Position numbers and translations under genes: made by a program. Source: Lactovum sp047974165 (lineage in GTDB: Bacteria; Bacillota; Bacilli; Lactobacillales; Streptococcaceae). From it: DNA of 38,166 nucleotides. The stretch spans positions 1 through 38,166 of the forward strand of contig JBKECB010000064.1 of NCBI GenBank assembly GCA_047974165.1. Reading direction: 5' to 3'. Shown in pieces: positions 7,974 through 16,663 of the stretch. The notes below the pieces were generated by a model that was not told the origin of the DNA, made no database searches, and saw only the letters and a program-made list of their open reading frames with translations. Numbering within the stretch: position 1 is the stretch's first letter; each line of letters starts with the position of its first letter.

Positions 7974-9326
7974 ATGGCTAAGTATCTGGCAATAGATATT
8001 GGAGCATCAAGTGGACGAGCAATTGTTGCAGATTTAGATAATGAGCTTGTTCTTGATGAAATTAATCGATTTACGATTGATATTATCAAGGGGAATCAAG
8101 AGCGTTTAAATTTAGAAAAGTTAGAAAAAGATGTGTTAGAATCAATTCAGAGAGCTTTAGATAAGTATTCTGATATTAACTCTATCGGGATTGATAGCTG
8201 GGCAGTGGACACAGTTGCGATTGATAAGGAAGGAAGACCTGTTGATAATCCGATGTTTTACCGTGATGAAAGTTTTGTTCAAGCATTAAATGACTATAAG
8301 AGTCAGTCTGATTTATTTGATTTATATCAAAAGACAGGGATTCAAATTCAGGCATTTAATAGTTTCTTTCAAATGAGAGTAGCTGAAGAAAACTATGAGA
8401 TGAAAAAAGTAGACTCATTTTTGATGCTTCCCGACTATCTGGCCTACAAACTCTCAGATGTCAAGTCTTTAGAGTTTACGAATGCAACAACAATGCAGAG
8501 TTTTGACTTAAAAAACTATGAGATGTTTTGTGAGCATAAGGAGAAGTTTGAGAAAATCTCAGAAGAAAGACGACTTGGAAAATTAAAAGCAGAGTATGCT
8601 CAAGGTCAAGATATTATGGTTGTCAGTGTTGCGACACATGATACAGCGAGTGCTATCCTAGCGATTCCACATTTGCAAAAGGAAGATGCTTTCTTGTCCT
8701 CAGGGACTTGGTCGCTTTTAGGAAAGCATGTCATAAAGCCAATCACAAGTCAGGAAGCTTTTAATTATAATTATTCAAATGAAGGAAACTATGATAAAAC
8801 TTATCGTTTCCAGAAAAATATTATGGGTCTCTGGCTGATTGTGAGTTATGCGAAAGAGCAAGGATTAACAGACTTTGCCTTATTAAATGAACAGGCGAGA
8901 CAAAGTAAGAATGACAGTTTGATTAATGTAAACAGTGCGATTTTTATGAATCCTGAAAGTATGACGGAAGCTATCCTTGCCTATTGTAAGGAAAGTCAGC
9001 AAGAACTTCCAAAAGATTCTGGAGATTTTGCGCGTGTGATTTATAGAAGCTTGGCTAAGTCATATAAGCAAGCAATTTTAGAACTTGAAAGTGCCAGTGC
9101 AGAGCCGATTAAGTCATTAACGATTGTAGGGGGAGGAGCTAAGGCTGACTTTCTCAATGAAGAAATCCATCGTATTCTTTCTCAGGAAATCCGACTTTTC
9201 CCTTATGAATGCTCAGCCTTAGGCAATATCCTCGTACAAGCTATTGAAATGGGTCAATTTAAAAATTTAAAAGCAGCTCATGATTATCTGAGCCAACAAT
9301 TAGAAATAAAAATATTAGGAGAATAA
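7974..9326 (+). CDS. rhaB: L-rhamnulokinase
   Basis: FGGY-family kinase that phosphorylates L-rhamnulose at O1. It opens with LAIDIGASSGRAIVAD (phosphate 1 motif), has SIGIDSWAVDTVAID, and a C-terminal adenosine motif SLTIVGGGAKADFLNE followed by ECSALGNILVQA. At 450 residues it is somewhat shorter than the roughly 475-490 I recall for Bacillus and E. coli enzymes; the reduction seems to fall between about residues 180 and 200, after SFDLKNYEMF, while both domains are otherwise present. The start has a strong AGGAGG. First gene of rhaBAD: one base separates it from rhaA. Confidence 0.93.
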   Translation: MAKYLAIDIGASSGRAIVADLDNELVLDEINRFTIDIIKGNQERLNLEKLEKDVLESIQRALDKYSDINSIGIDSWAVDTVAIDKEGRPVDNPMFYRDESFVQALNDYKSQSDLFDLYQKTGIQIQAFNSFFQMRVAEENYEMKKVDSFLMLPDYLAYKLSDVKSLEFTNATTMQSFDLKNYEMFCEHKEKFEKISEERRLGKLKAEYAQGQDIMVVSVATHDTASAILAIPHLQKEDAFLSSGTWSLLGKHVIKPITSQEAFNYNYSNEGNYDKTYRFQKNIMGLWLIVSYAKEQGLTDFALLNEQARQSKNDSLINVNSAIFMNPESMTEAILAYCKESQQELPKDSGDFARVIYRSLAKSYKQAILELESASAEPIKSLTIVGGGAKADFLNEEIHRILSQEIRLFPYECSALGNILVQAIEMGQFKNLKAAHDYLSQQLEIKILGE

Positions 9327-9327
9327 A

Positions 9328-10533
9328 ATGAAAAACTTAGAAGCAATCACACAAGCGGCAATTGAAAAAATCAGCCAAACAGAACTTTCCATTCACTGCT
9401 GGCAAGCAGATGATGTGGTTGGATTTGAGCTAACGACGACTCAAGGCGGAGGTATTCAATCCACAGGAAACTATCCAGGCAAAGCTGGAAATAAAGAAGA
9501 AGTTTTTAAAGACTTAGAGTTTGTTTTGAAACATCTGGGAGGAAAGTTCCGACTAAATCTTCATGCCTTTTATCTTATCAGTGATAAAAATCATGATCGT
9601 AATGAGATTGAGTATGCTGACTTTACGGAATGGGTTGATTTTGCAAAGAAAAATGAAATTAAGATTGACTTTAATCCGACTTTCTTTGCTCATGAAAAAG
9701 CCTCTGCTGGATTTACACTGTCAAGTGATGATGAAGTAATTCGTTCTTTTTGGATTGAGCATGGCAAGCGTTGCTTAAAGATTTCAGAGGAAATTGCAAA
9801 AAAGCAAAATGATATCTGTCTGATGAATATTTGGATTCCAGATGGAGCAAAGGAAGTACCGACTAACCGTTTACGTCATCGTGAGCTTTTGAAGGATTCA
9901 TTGGATCAAATTATTGGAATTAATTATGATAAGGATTTAGTTGCTGTTGCAGTAGAGTCAAAAGTCTTTGGAATTGGGATTGAAAGCTTCACAGTAGGCT
10001 CTCATGAGTTTTATATGAATTATGCAATGAGCCGTGGAATTAACTGCTTGATTGATTCAGGACACTATCATCCAACAGAAAATGTGGCAGATAAGCTTTC
10101 TTCTCTACTTGCTTTTAATGAAAAAGTTGCACTACATATTACACGTCCTGTTCGCTGGGATAGTGATCATGTGTTGATACGTAATCAAGAACTTTCTGAT
10201 TTGACAGATGAGATTGTTCGTTTGGGCACAGATAAGTTCTATCTCGGTCTTGATTGGTTTGATGGTAGTATCAACCGTCCATTTTCTTATATCTCAGGAG
10301 TGAGAAATTTACAAAAAATGATGCTTCGTTCAATGATTAATCATGATTTATATGATACAGATAATATTAAGACAGACTCGAATTCACTCTTACGTTATGA
10401 GTTCTTAAAAGATAATTTTGATATGTCAGCGGTATGGACTGCTTACTGCCAAGTGACAAATACATTGTCAGATAAAGAAGTTTTAGAAGCAATTGACAGC
10501 TATGAAAATACAGAATTAAAAGGGAGAGCCTAA
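9328..10533 (+). CDS. rhaA: L-rhamnose isomerase
   Basis: Converts L-rhamnose to L-rhamnulose in the cytoplasm using divalent metal. The 401 residues give the standard family sequence: GGGIQSTGNYPGKAGN near the N-terminus, HAFYLISDKN, NIWIPDGAKEVP, and the metal-site region VAVESKVFGIGIESFTVGSH, LIDSGHYHPTENVAD and HITRPVRWDSDHVL. Length is close to the usual 400-420. GGAG precedes the start inside the end of rhaB, and its stop overlaps the rhaD start by one base (TAATG), so expression is coupled. Confidence 0.96.
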   Translation: MKNLEAITQAAIEKISQTELSIHCWQADDVVGFELTTTQGGGIQSTGNYPGKAGNKEEVFKDLEFVLKHLGGKFRLNLHAFYLISDKNHDRNEIEYADFTEWVDFAKKNEIKIDFNPTFFAHEKASAGFTLSSDDEVIRSFWIEHGKRCLKISEEIAKKQNDICLMNIWIPDGAKEVPTNRLRHRELLKDSLDQIIGINYDKDLVAVAVESKVFGIGIESFTVGSHEFYMNYAMSRGINCLIDSGHYHPTENVADKLSSLLAFNEKVALHITRPVRWDSDHVLIRNQELSDLTDEIVRLGTDKFYLGLDWFDGSINRPFSYISGVRNLQKMMLRSMINHDLYDTDNIKTDSNSLLRYEFLKDNFDMSAVWTAYCQVTNTLSDKEVLEAIDSYENTELKGRA

Positions 10534-11363
10534 TGGAAGAGTTAAAATTTTTCAAAAAATACTTACATACGATGATTAAAGGAGATAATCTTAACTGGCA
10601 TGAGCGTAACTCAGGAAATCTGACTTATCGCTTGACTGAGGAAGAAGTTCGTGAAGCAAGTCCTTTCTTTCAAAGTACAGATCGACACTATGATTTACCG
10701 ATGGAAGTTTCAGGACTTGCAGGAGATGTATTCTTAGTGACAGGTTCAGGGAAATATTTCATGAATGCCTTAATCGACACAAAAGAGGTTGTAGGATTTT
10801 GTAAAGTCTCAGAAAATGGAAAGGCTTATGAGATTGTTTGGGGACTTGAAAATGAAAATATGCCTACAAGTGAACTTCCTTCTCACCTTCTTATCCACCA
10901 GCAGTTAAAGGAAGTAAAGGAAGGAAATCGTACTGTTTACCACTGTCATCCGACACATTTAAATATTATGACCTATGTCAACCCTTATGCTAAGAGTGAG
11001 GATTCTTATGAGTTTTCAGCAAAACTTTGGAAGTATGCGACAGAAGCGTCTGTCTTTGTTCCTAAAGGTGTGGCACTTCTAAAGTGGATGATGCCTGGAA
11101 GTGTTGAGATTGGTGAGGAAAGTAGTCAGCTTCTTAAAGAGTTTAATATGGTTTGCTGGGTTCATCATGGAGTTTTTGCTGCTGGGCCAAATCCTGATGA
11201 AACACTTGGAATGATACATGTAGCTGAAAAATCAGCTGAGATTTATGTGAAAATTAACTCTATGAATTTACCAGAGATAAACACTATCACAAAAGAAAAT
11301 ATCGTAGACTTACTAAATACTTTTGGCATCTCAGGAAATCCTAAAGTCATCGAAAAATTATAA
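10533..11363 (+). CDS. rhaD: L-rhamnulose-1-phosphate aldolase
   Basis: Class II zinc aldolase that splits L-rhamnulose-1-phosphate to DHAP and L-lactaldehyde. Zinc-binding histidines are visible in HCHPTHLN (central) and WVHHGVFAAGP (C-terminal third), with the catalytic Glu expected in ELPSHLLIH. The 276 residues match the family. It ends the rhaBAD operon and is followed by a hairpin terminator. No lactaldehyde reductase or rhamnose permease follows; both would have to be encoded elsewhere. Confidence 0.95.
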   Translation: MEELKFFKKYLHTMIKGDNLNWHERNSGNLTYRLTEEEVREASPFFQSTDRHYDLPMEVSGLAGDVFLVTGSGKYFMNALIDTKEVVGFCKVSENGKAYEIVWGLENENMPTSELPSHLLIHQQLKEVKEGNRTVYHCHPTHLNIMTYVNPYAKSEDSYEFSAKLWKYATEASVFVPKGVALLKWMMPGSVEIGEESSQLLKEFNMVCWVHHGVFAAGPNPDETLGMIHVAEKSAEIYVKINSMNLPEINTITKENIVDLLNTFGISGNPKVIEKL

Positions 11364-11368
11364 AGTTA

Positions 11369-11399
11369 AAAAAGATTTCAGTATTGCTGAAGTCTTTTT
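11369..11399 (+). terminator. Terminator of rhaBAD
   Basis: AAAAAGATTTCAG, loop TATTG, CTGAAGTCTTTTT forms a 13 bp stem with one G-U pair and a T tract, 5 bases after the rhaD stop. Confidence 0.88.
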
Positions 11400-11530
11400 G
11401 TTTGAAAATATCTAAAAAATAAGGAGATTCATATTTTATAGACTAAAAAATTAAAAAATATATTATACTTAAAAAGTATTTATATAAATGGTAGATAGTA
11501 AATGAAAGCTGTAAAAAATATTTTATTCTT

Positions 11531-12119
11531 GACAAAAATCATATGTATGAAGAAATCTAGAACTCTGATGCTCTTTTTGAAAATGATTATGAATCCAAAC
11601 TTGTCTATGTTAATGCTTTTGGTTAGATTTAAATTATGAGAGTAGAAGCTTAATAACAGTAGTTGTAACGATTTACCTTTTAGAAAGTTATAAAGGACAT
11701 GGAGAGGTAATTAAGGAACTGGTAAATTTTAAAGTCTTTACTTGTGAAATAATTAAGCTTGAGATTATTTATGTTTCAAGTGGATAAGATAGATAGCGGT
11801 AAGTGAAGAACTCTCTTATAGTTCGCAAAATAAAGAAAATGAGATTGTTGCTTGTTTAAACTTCTAAAATATTTCTAACTCTACGATTTCTATGCCCAAT
11901 AATATCTGTTCAAACTTAATTTTCCTAAGTTCAAAAGTAAATGAGAAATTGATAATGGTAGATATAAAAGAAGATTTTAGAGGGAAGAGTTCAGCTACAA
12001 CGGCAATTTATGTTTATAGAAATAACATTCAAAGTTAATTAATAGGTGTCTTGATTTTATTAGTAACCTTAAGTACGTACAAGTCTTTATTTTGTATTAA
12101 TTTATTAAAAATAAAATGA
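11531..12119 (+). pseudogene. Decayed coding remnant, unknown function (part 1)
   Basis: No intact gene lies between 11400 and 12690, but plus-strand fragments with protein-like composition follow one another in shifting frames. 11531-11624 reads NSDALFENDYESKLVYVNAF after an in-frame stop; 11614-11787 reads TVVVTIYLLESYKGHGEVIK and on to IIYVSSG; 11799-12038, broken by one stop at 11865, includes KLIMVDIKEDFRGKSSATT; the same frame continues after a stop at 12036 with a membrane-like LIGVLILLVTLST up to 12119. The pattern suggests one exported-domain plus membrane-segment protein ruined by several stops and frameshifts. I do not recognise the family. Confidence 0.45.
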
Positions 12120-12133
12120 TTCAATCCATTTAA

Positions 12134-12356
12134 GAGCTTATAATTCTTTCCATTCTTATAACTAAAAATCTTTTGCTTATTTTAATTATTTTATTGTTAA
12201 ATCTTCTTGAAATTATTATTTTGATTGGCTTAGCAGTTAAGTTACTAAAAGAAAAACCTAAAGATGCTGACACCCGAAACTGTGCTGATTTTTGTGACAT
12301 ATGATACGGATGTTTACTCACGAGTAGATGAAGTTGTTGATGTCTGTGGGTTATAA
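12134..12356 (+). pseudogene. Decayed coding remnant (part 2), membrane segment
   Basis: The frame open at 12134-12304 encodes a hydrophobic stretch (LLLILIILLLNLLEIIILIG) followed by LLKEKPKDADTRN. A second frame, 12279-12356, takes over with VLIFVTYDTDVYSRVDEVVD and a stop. One frameshift would join them. It may be the end of the same dead gene as part 1, since a terminator follows at 12427. Nothing intact was found on either strand here. Confidence 0.4.
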
Positions 12357-12426
12357 ATAAAAATAAAGTTTAAATGAAATAAATAGGTCAAAAGTCAAGT
12401 AAAAATTAAAAAATGAAGTTCTGAGA

Positions 12427-12463
12427 AGCTGATTTCGATAATCTATCGGGGTTAGCTTTTTTA
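12427..12463 (+). terminator. Terminator following the decayed region
   Basis: AGCTGATTTCGATA, loop ATC, TATCGGGGTTAGCT pairs over 14 bp (four G-U pairs) and is followed by six T. It implies that the decayed stretch was once a transcribed gene on this strand. Confidence 0.72.
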
Positions 12464-12568
12464 GTTCTCATAGTTTGTAAAATTGTTAGAGTATTTAATA
12501 TAATCATCAATTTTATTTTAAAAAGTCAGAGTTTTTTATTTACTTTAAAAATAGCTTTTTTTACCTCA

Positions 12569-12584
12569 TTCTAGTATACTAGAA
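12569..12584. promoter_or_regulatory. Operator 1 of the uronate locus
   Basis: TTCTAGTATACTAGAA is a perfect 16-base palindrome. Its core TAGTATACTA fits the TnGT-ACnA pattern of FadR-subfamily GntR regulators such as UxuR and ExuR (established pattern; assignment inferred). It lies 56 bases centre to centre upstream of operator 2. Confidence 0.7.
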
Positions 12585-12615
12585 TAAAATCGATACAAAT
12601 TCTGAAAAATTGACA

Positions 12616-12644
12616 TTGTGTAAACTCTAGTATACTAGTATAAT
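12616..12644 (+). promoter_or_regulatory. Promoter of the GH105-TRAP operon with operator 2 in the spacer
   Basis: TTGTGT (12616-12621), 17 bases, TATAAT (12639-12644). The palindrome CTAGTATACTAG occupies 12627-12638, the last 12 bases of the spacer, ending directly at the -10, so binding should repress. A better -35 hexamer, TTGACA at 12610, is 23 bases from the -10 and is less likely to be used. Confidence 0.7.
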
Positions 12645-12690
12645 AATTATTAAGCAAGTTGTAACAGCTTACAAAAAAAAGGAGGGTTCT

Positions 12691-13803
12691 ATGAATAAGG
12701 AACTATTGGAAGGAAAAATCGAGCTTGTTATTGGGAAATTGATGAATTTGGAAGTTTCAAATTTAGATAAAAACAATATGAGCGCTGAAGAGTTAAAGGT
12801 GGGATTGTATCCACGTGACTTTGGAATTGATATTTGGGATTGGCCTCAGGGTGTTGGACTTTACGGATTTCATCGTTATGAGAACTTTAAAAATAATCCT
12901 CAATATGATACATTTTTTGAAGATTGGTATAATGCTCGAATTGCAGAAGGCTTGCCACCAATGAATATTAATACTACAGCACCGATGTTAACAATGATTG
13001 ATTATGCAGATGGTAATCCTGTATTTGAAAAATTATGTGCAGATTGGGCAGAATTTTTGGTAAATGAATTACCAAAAACAGAAGAAGGTTGCTTCCAGCA
13101 TGTAACAAGTGACGTAACAGGAACAGGTGTCATCTTAAATGAGAGTGAAATGTGGATTGATACGATTTTCATGTCTGTATTATTCTTAAATAAGTATGGT
13201 AAAAAAATGAATAATCAAAAGTATCGTGATGTGGCTCGCTATCAAGTCTTACAACATATCAAGTATCTTTATAATCACATTGATAAGCTTTTCTATCATG
13301 GTTATAGCTTCAATCGTAAAGATAACTTTGGTGGGATTTACTGGTGTCGCGGAAATGCTTGGTTCACTTATGGAATCATTGATTTCTTAGAAATGTGTGA
13401 AGATGAGGATCCATATCTTAAAGATTTTGTATTACAAGTTTATAAAAATCAAGTAGACAAACTTGTAGAACTTCAAGATGATAATGGACTTTGGCATACG
13501 GTATTACTTGATCCAAGTTCATATGTTGAAAGCTCAGGTTCAGCAGCAATTGTAGCTGGAATTTTAAAAGGTATCCGTCTTGGTATCTTAGAGGAAGATA
13601 AATATATCAATGTTTGTACAAAAGCTATTGAAGCATTGATTGGAAATATTACTGAAGATGGAACGGTAACACAGGTTTCAGGTGGTACGGGTATGGGAAT
13701 GGATGTCGATCATTATAAGAACATTATCGTGACTCCTATTGCCTACGGTCAATCCTTGACAGTGATTGCCTTAAATGAATATTATTTATATTTAAAAAAA
13801 TAG
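12691..13803 (+). CDS. Unsaturated rhamnogalacturonyl hydrolase, GH105
   Basis: Hydrolyses the unsaturated galacturonyl residue from the non-reducing end of rhamnogalacturonan oligosaccharides left by a lyase, giving 5-dehydro-4-deoxyuronate and a rhamnose-ended product. The 370 residues match the GH105 (YteR/RhiN) alpha6/alpha6 barrel: YPRDFGIDIWDWPQGVGLYG near 40-59, MWIDTIFM with the probable catalytic Asp157, YWCRGNAWF, and VESSGSAAIVAG. There is no signal peptide, so it acts in the cytoplasm on imported substrate. AAGGAGG precedes the start. First gene of the uronate locus, under two palindromic operators. Related GH105 enzymes act on other unsaturated uronides, so exact substrate is inferred from neighbours. 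Confidence 0.9.
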   Translation: MNKELLEGKIELVIGKLMNLEVSNLDKNNMSAEELKVGLYPRDFGIDIWDWPQGVGLYGFHRYENFKNNPQYDTFFEDWYNARIAEGLPPMNINTTAPMLTMIDYADGNPVFEKLCADWAEFLVNELPKTEEGCFQHVTSDVTGTGVILNESEMWIDTIFMSVLFLNKYGKKMNNQKYRDVARYQVLQHIKYLYNHIDKLFYHGYSFNRKDNFGGIYWCRGNAWFTYGIIDFLEMCEDEDPYLKDFVLQVYKNQVDKLVELQDDNGLWHTVLLDPSSYVESSGSAAIVAGILKGIRLGILEEDKYINVCTKAIEALIGNITEDGTVTQVSGGTGMGMDVDHYKNIIVTPIAYGQSLTVIALNEYYLYLKK

Positions 13804-13816
13804 TAAGGAATAAAAA

Positions 13817-14854
13817 ATGAAAAAATTATTGACTGTTTTGTCAACACTCTTTGTTTCACTCTTTATTTTGTCTGCCTGTGGTTCATCAGAAGCAAAAGAT
13901 GGTATATTAACATTACGTATGGCACATGGAGTTGTTGAATCTTCAGATAGTGGACAAGCCATTGCAAAAATTGAAGGTTTAGTTGATGAAAAGACAAATG
14001 GGACTCTACATACTCAAATTTATGGAAGTGGTGTCTTAGGCTCAGAGCGCGATACGATTGAAATGGTACAGGCTGGAGTACTTGACATGGCAAAAGTTGG
14101 AGCTTCATCCATTGATGCTTTCGATCACCTTTATGGTATCTTCTCTCTTCCATTTATGTTTGAAAATGAAGAAGATTTATACTCAGCGATGTTAAATACA
14201 GACTTAATTGATAAGCTAAATGAAGCAACTTATGATAAAGGATTTATCATGGTAGGTTGGTATCCTTCAGGTGCACGTAACTTCTATACAGCAAAAAATA
14301 ATCCAATCAAAACACCTGATGACCTTAAGGGAATGAAAATCCGTGTTATGGAAAGTGCTGTAAGTAAAGAAATGGTGAGTCTACTCGGAGCTTCACCTGT
14401 ACCAATGTCATCAAGCGAAACTTATACTGCTCTTCAACAAGGAGTCATCGATGGTGCTGAAAATAATGAGTTGGCATTGACTGTAAATCGTCATATGGAC
14501 GTGGCAAAGAGTTACTCCTACACTCGTCATCAAATGGTTCCTGATATTTATATCTTATCTACAAAAACACTAGAAAAAATGACAGATGAACAAGTAAAAG
14601 CACTAGAGGAGTCTCTTTGGGAAAATAATCTTTACTATCGTGAGCTAAATAATAGTATGTTAGAAGATGCGAAAAAAGAAAGTGAAGAAGCAGGTCTTGA
14701 ATTTTATGAAGTAGAAGTTGGACCGTTTAAAGAAAAAGTAATGCCTATGCACGAAACATTTATGGACTTAGGCAAAGATTATGAGTCACTCTATAAAAAA
14801 GTAGAGCAGGCTGCAGGAAAAGAGGTGGACTACGATGCGTCAGCAACTAAATAG
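13817..14854 (+). CDS. TRAP transporter substrate-binding lipoprotein, DctP family
   Basis: Extracytoplasmic solute receptor of a TRAP system. The N-terminus is a lipoprotein signal (LFVSLFILSAC, lipid-bearing Cys21), fitting a Gram-positive where the receptor is membrane-tethered. The DctP-type core follows: GSERDTIEMVQAGVLDMAKV, GWYPSGARNFYT, DLKGMKIRVMES with the conserved carboxylate-binding Arg176, and QQGVIDGAENN. 345 residues, normal length. It follows the GH105 gene by 13 bases and overlaps the small permease gene by 20. The Arg suggests an acidic ligand; the context suggests unsaturated galacturonyl-rhamnose or a related uronide (inference). Confidence 0.9.
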   Translation: MKKLLTVLSTLFVSLFILSACGSSEAKDGILTLRMAHGVVESSDSGQAIAKIEGLVDEKTNGTLHTQIYGSGVLGSERDTIEMVQAGVLDMAKVGASSIDAFDHLYGIFSLPFMFENEEDLYSAMLNTDLIDKLNEATYDKGFIMVGWYPSGARNFYTAKNNPIKTPDDLKGMKIRVMESAVSKEMVSLLGASPVPMSSSETYTALQQGVIDGAENNELALTVNRHMDVAKSYSYTRHQMVPDIYILSTKTLEKMTDEQVKALEESLWENNLYYRELNNSMLEDAKKESEEAGLEFYEVEVGPFKEKVMPMHETFMDLGKDYESLYKKVEQAAGKEVDYDASATK

Positions 14855-15302
14855 AAAATTAATCTGGTTCTGTGCGATTTTATTAGGGATTATGGTCATT
14901 GAAGCAACATGGCAAGTAGTCTCTCGTTATATTTTCAATGCACCAGCCAGTTGGACAGACGAAATTCTAAGATTTCAACTGATCTGGATTACGATGATTG
15001 GAGCTCCTCTCTCACATGGACTAAATCGAATTATGGCAGTAACTATTTTTACAGATAAATTAGCTGCAAAAGGTAAAAAAATAAATCGAATCATTGTAGA
15101 GTTAGTAGTAATGATCTTTGCAATTGCTGTGTTAATCATTGGTGGCTTCATGGTTGCTCTTAATGCTTATGGACAAATTTCACCATCATTAGGCATCAAT
15201 ATGTTCTATGTTTACCTCTCTATCCCTGTTTCAGGAATTCTCTTTGTGATTTATAATTCACTCAATCTTTATGACTTTATCAAAACGAAGGAGGAAGAAT
15301 AA
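14835..15302 (+). CDS. TRAP transporter small membrane subunit, DctQ family
   Basis: The four-pass small subunit of the TRAP transporter: 155 residues with hydrophobic segments near 10-28, 50-68, 88-108 and 128-146, and the family-like VSRYIFNAPASWTDEILRF between the first two. A Shine-Dalgarno-like AGAGGTGG lies within the end of the receptor gene. Its TAA stop overlaps the ATG of the large subunit by one base. It pairs with the large subunit to move substrate with a sodium gradient. Confidence 0.88.
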   Translation: MRQQLNRKLIWFCAILLGIMVIEATWQVVSRYIFNAPASWTDEILRFQLIWITMIGAPLSHGLNRIMAVTIFTDKLAAKGKKINRIIVELVVMIFAIAVLIIGGFMVALNAYGQISPSLGINMFYVYLSIPVSGILFVIYNSLNLYDFIKTKEEE

Positions 15303-16615
15303 TGGTTGCTGAAGCCTTATTAGTAGGAATTATTCTTACAGTAATTTTCTTTATACTCTTATTTTACAGAGTCCCCATTGCTATCGCTATTGCTGTTGCT
15401 TCTTGTGTGACAGTAACAGGTCTACTAACATTTAATTTTGGAGCCTTTGTCGGTGCTCAAAAAATAGCTACTGGAATCAATAGTTTCACACTACTTGCTG
15501 TTCCTTTCTTTATCTTATCAGGTTTGATGATGAATACAGGTGGAATTGCCAAGCGTTTGATTAACTTTTCAGAAGCACTCTTAGGACGTGTTCCTGGATC
15601 ACTTGCTTTGACAAACGTTGCTGGAAATGCCCTCTTTGGTTCTCTTTCAGGATCAGGAATTGCAGCAGCTGCAGCTATGGGTGGAACTCTTGCACCGATT
15701 GAAGCAGAAAAAGGATATGAGCCAAAGTTTAGTGCAGCTGTCAATGCGACCTCAGCTCCCGTTGGACAATTAATCCCTCCAACAGCAGCCTTCATCGTAT
15801 TTTCATTGGCTGCAGGTGGTGCGAGCATCTCTGCTCTTTTCTTAGCAGGTTGGATTCCAGGAGTTCTTTGGGCTTTAGCTATCGGAGTGGTTGCACTTGT
15901 TATTAGTAAAAAGCGTAACTATGCAACCAGTGATGAGCCTTTTGATTTGAAACGTTTAGGAAAAACATTTGTAGAGGCTCTTCCAAGTTTAGCACTTGTC
16001 TTTATCATTGTTGGTGGGATTGTTGCCGGTATCTTTACTGCAACAGAAGCAGCAGCGATTGCGGTTGTCTATACTTTTATTCTTTCAGTTTTTGTTTATA
16101 AAACCATTAACTTTAAAGCTTTGATTGTTCTCTTAGGAGATGCAGCAGTAATGTCTGCTCAAATTATGTTCTTAGTTGGAGCATCTGGTGTGATGGGATT
16201 TGTTCTCTCATTTACAGGAATTCCACAAGCTTTGAGTGATACTATCTTAGGTATTTCTACAAACCCAATCGTTATCTTACTTTTAATTAATGTAATTTTA
16301 TTGATTATTGGAACATTTATGGACATGGCTCCTGCCATTTTGATTTTTACTCCAATCTTACTTCCAATTGTAACAAGTGTTGGAATTGACCCTGTTCACT
16401 TTGGAGTTATCATGGTATTTAACTTAGCTGTGGGTACAATTACGCCTCCGGTTGGAACTGTTCTCTTTGTTGCAAGTAATGTTGCGGGAGTATCGATTGA
16501 GAAGATTATGAAAGAAGCCTTACCCTTCTTTGGAGCAATTCTTGTTATTTTAATGTTAGTCACATATATTCCACAAATTTCACTTTGGTTGCCGACTATT
16601 TTAGGGCAGATGTAA
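15302..16615 (+). CDS. TRAP transporter large membrane subunit, DctM family
   Basis: The transporting subunit: 437 residues, almost wholly hydrophobic, with about a dozen membrane segments. Family features include AVPFFILSGLMMNTGGIAKR, GSLSGSGIAAAAAMGG, TSAPVGQLIPPTAAFIVF, the helix-breaking GTFMDMAPAILIFTPILLP and GTITPPVGTVLFVAS. TRAP transporters are uncommon in lactic acid bacteria, where sugars usually enter by PTS or ABC systems. Last gene before a hairpin at 16621. Confidence 0.92.
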   Translation: MVAEALLVGIILTVIFFILLFYRVPIAIAIAVASCVTVTGLLTFNFGAFVGAQKIATGINSFTLLAVPFFILSGLMMNTGGIAKRLINFSEALLGRVPGSLALTNVAGNALFGSLSGSGIAAAAAMGGTLAPIEAEKGYEPKFSAAVNATSAPVGQLIPPTAAFIVFSLAAGGASISALFLAGWIPGVLWALAIGVVALVISKKRNYATSDEPFDLKRLGKTFVEALPSLALVFIIVGGIVAGIFTATEAAAIAVVYTFILSVFVYKTINFKALIVLLGDAAVMSAQIMFLVGASGVMGFVLSFTGIPQALSDTILGISTNPIVILLLINVILLIIGTFMDMAPAILIFTPILLPIVTSVGIDPVHFGVIMVFNLAVGTITPPVGTVLFVASNVAGVSIEKIMKEALPFFGAILVILMLVTYIPQISLWLPTILGQM

Positions 16616-16620
16616 AAAAT

Positions 16621-16646
16621 AGTCTTCTCATTTTGAGAAGACTTTT
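16621..16646 (+). terminator. Hairpin between TRAP genes and the mutarotase gene
   Basis: AGTCTTCTCA, loop TTT, TGAGAAGACT, then a short T run. No promoter is visible before the next gene at 16664, so this probably gives partial termination inside one operon. Confidence 0.75.
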
Positions 16647-16663
16647 CTAAAAAGGAGATTAAA

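Noticed and set aside
7974..9326. rhaB as a truncated pseudogene
   Set aside because: Both kinase domains and the terminal motifs are present, and the frame is intact; it is only a shorter family member.
12130..12321. Minus-strand open frame of 63 codons
   Set aside because: It is antisense to the hydrophobic plus-strand remnant, has no ribosome site and no recognisable protein.
12569..12584. Palindrome read as a terminator hairpin
   Set aside because: It has no loop or T tract, and the same core recurs on two promoters, which fits an operator.
12610..12615. TTGACA as the -35 of the GH105 promoter
   Set aside because: It is 23 bases from the perfect TATAAT at 12639; TTGTGT at 12616 gives the normal 17-base spacing.
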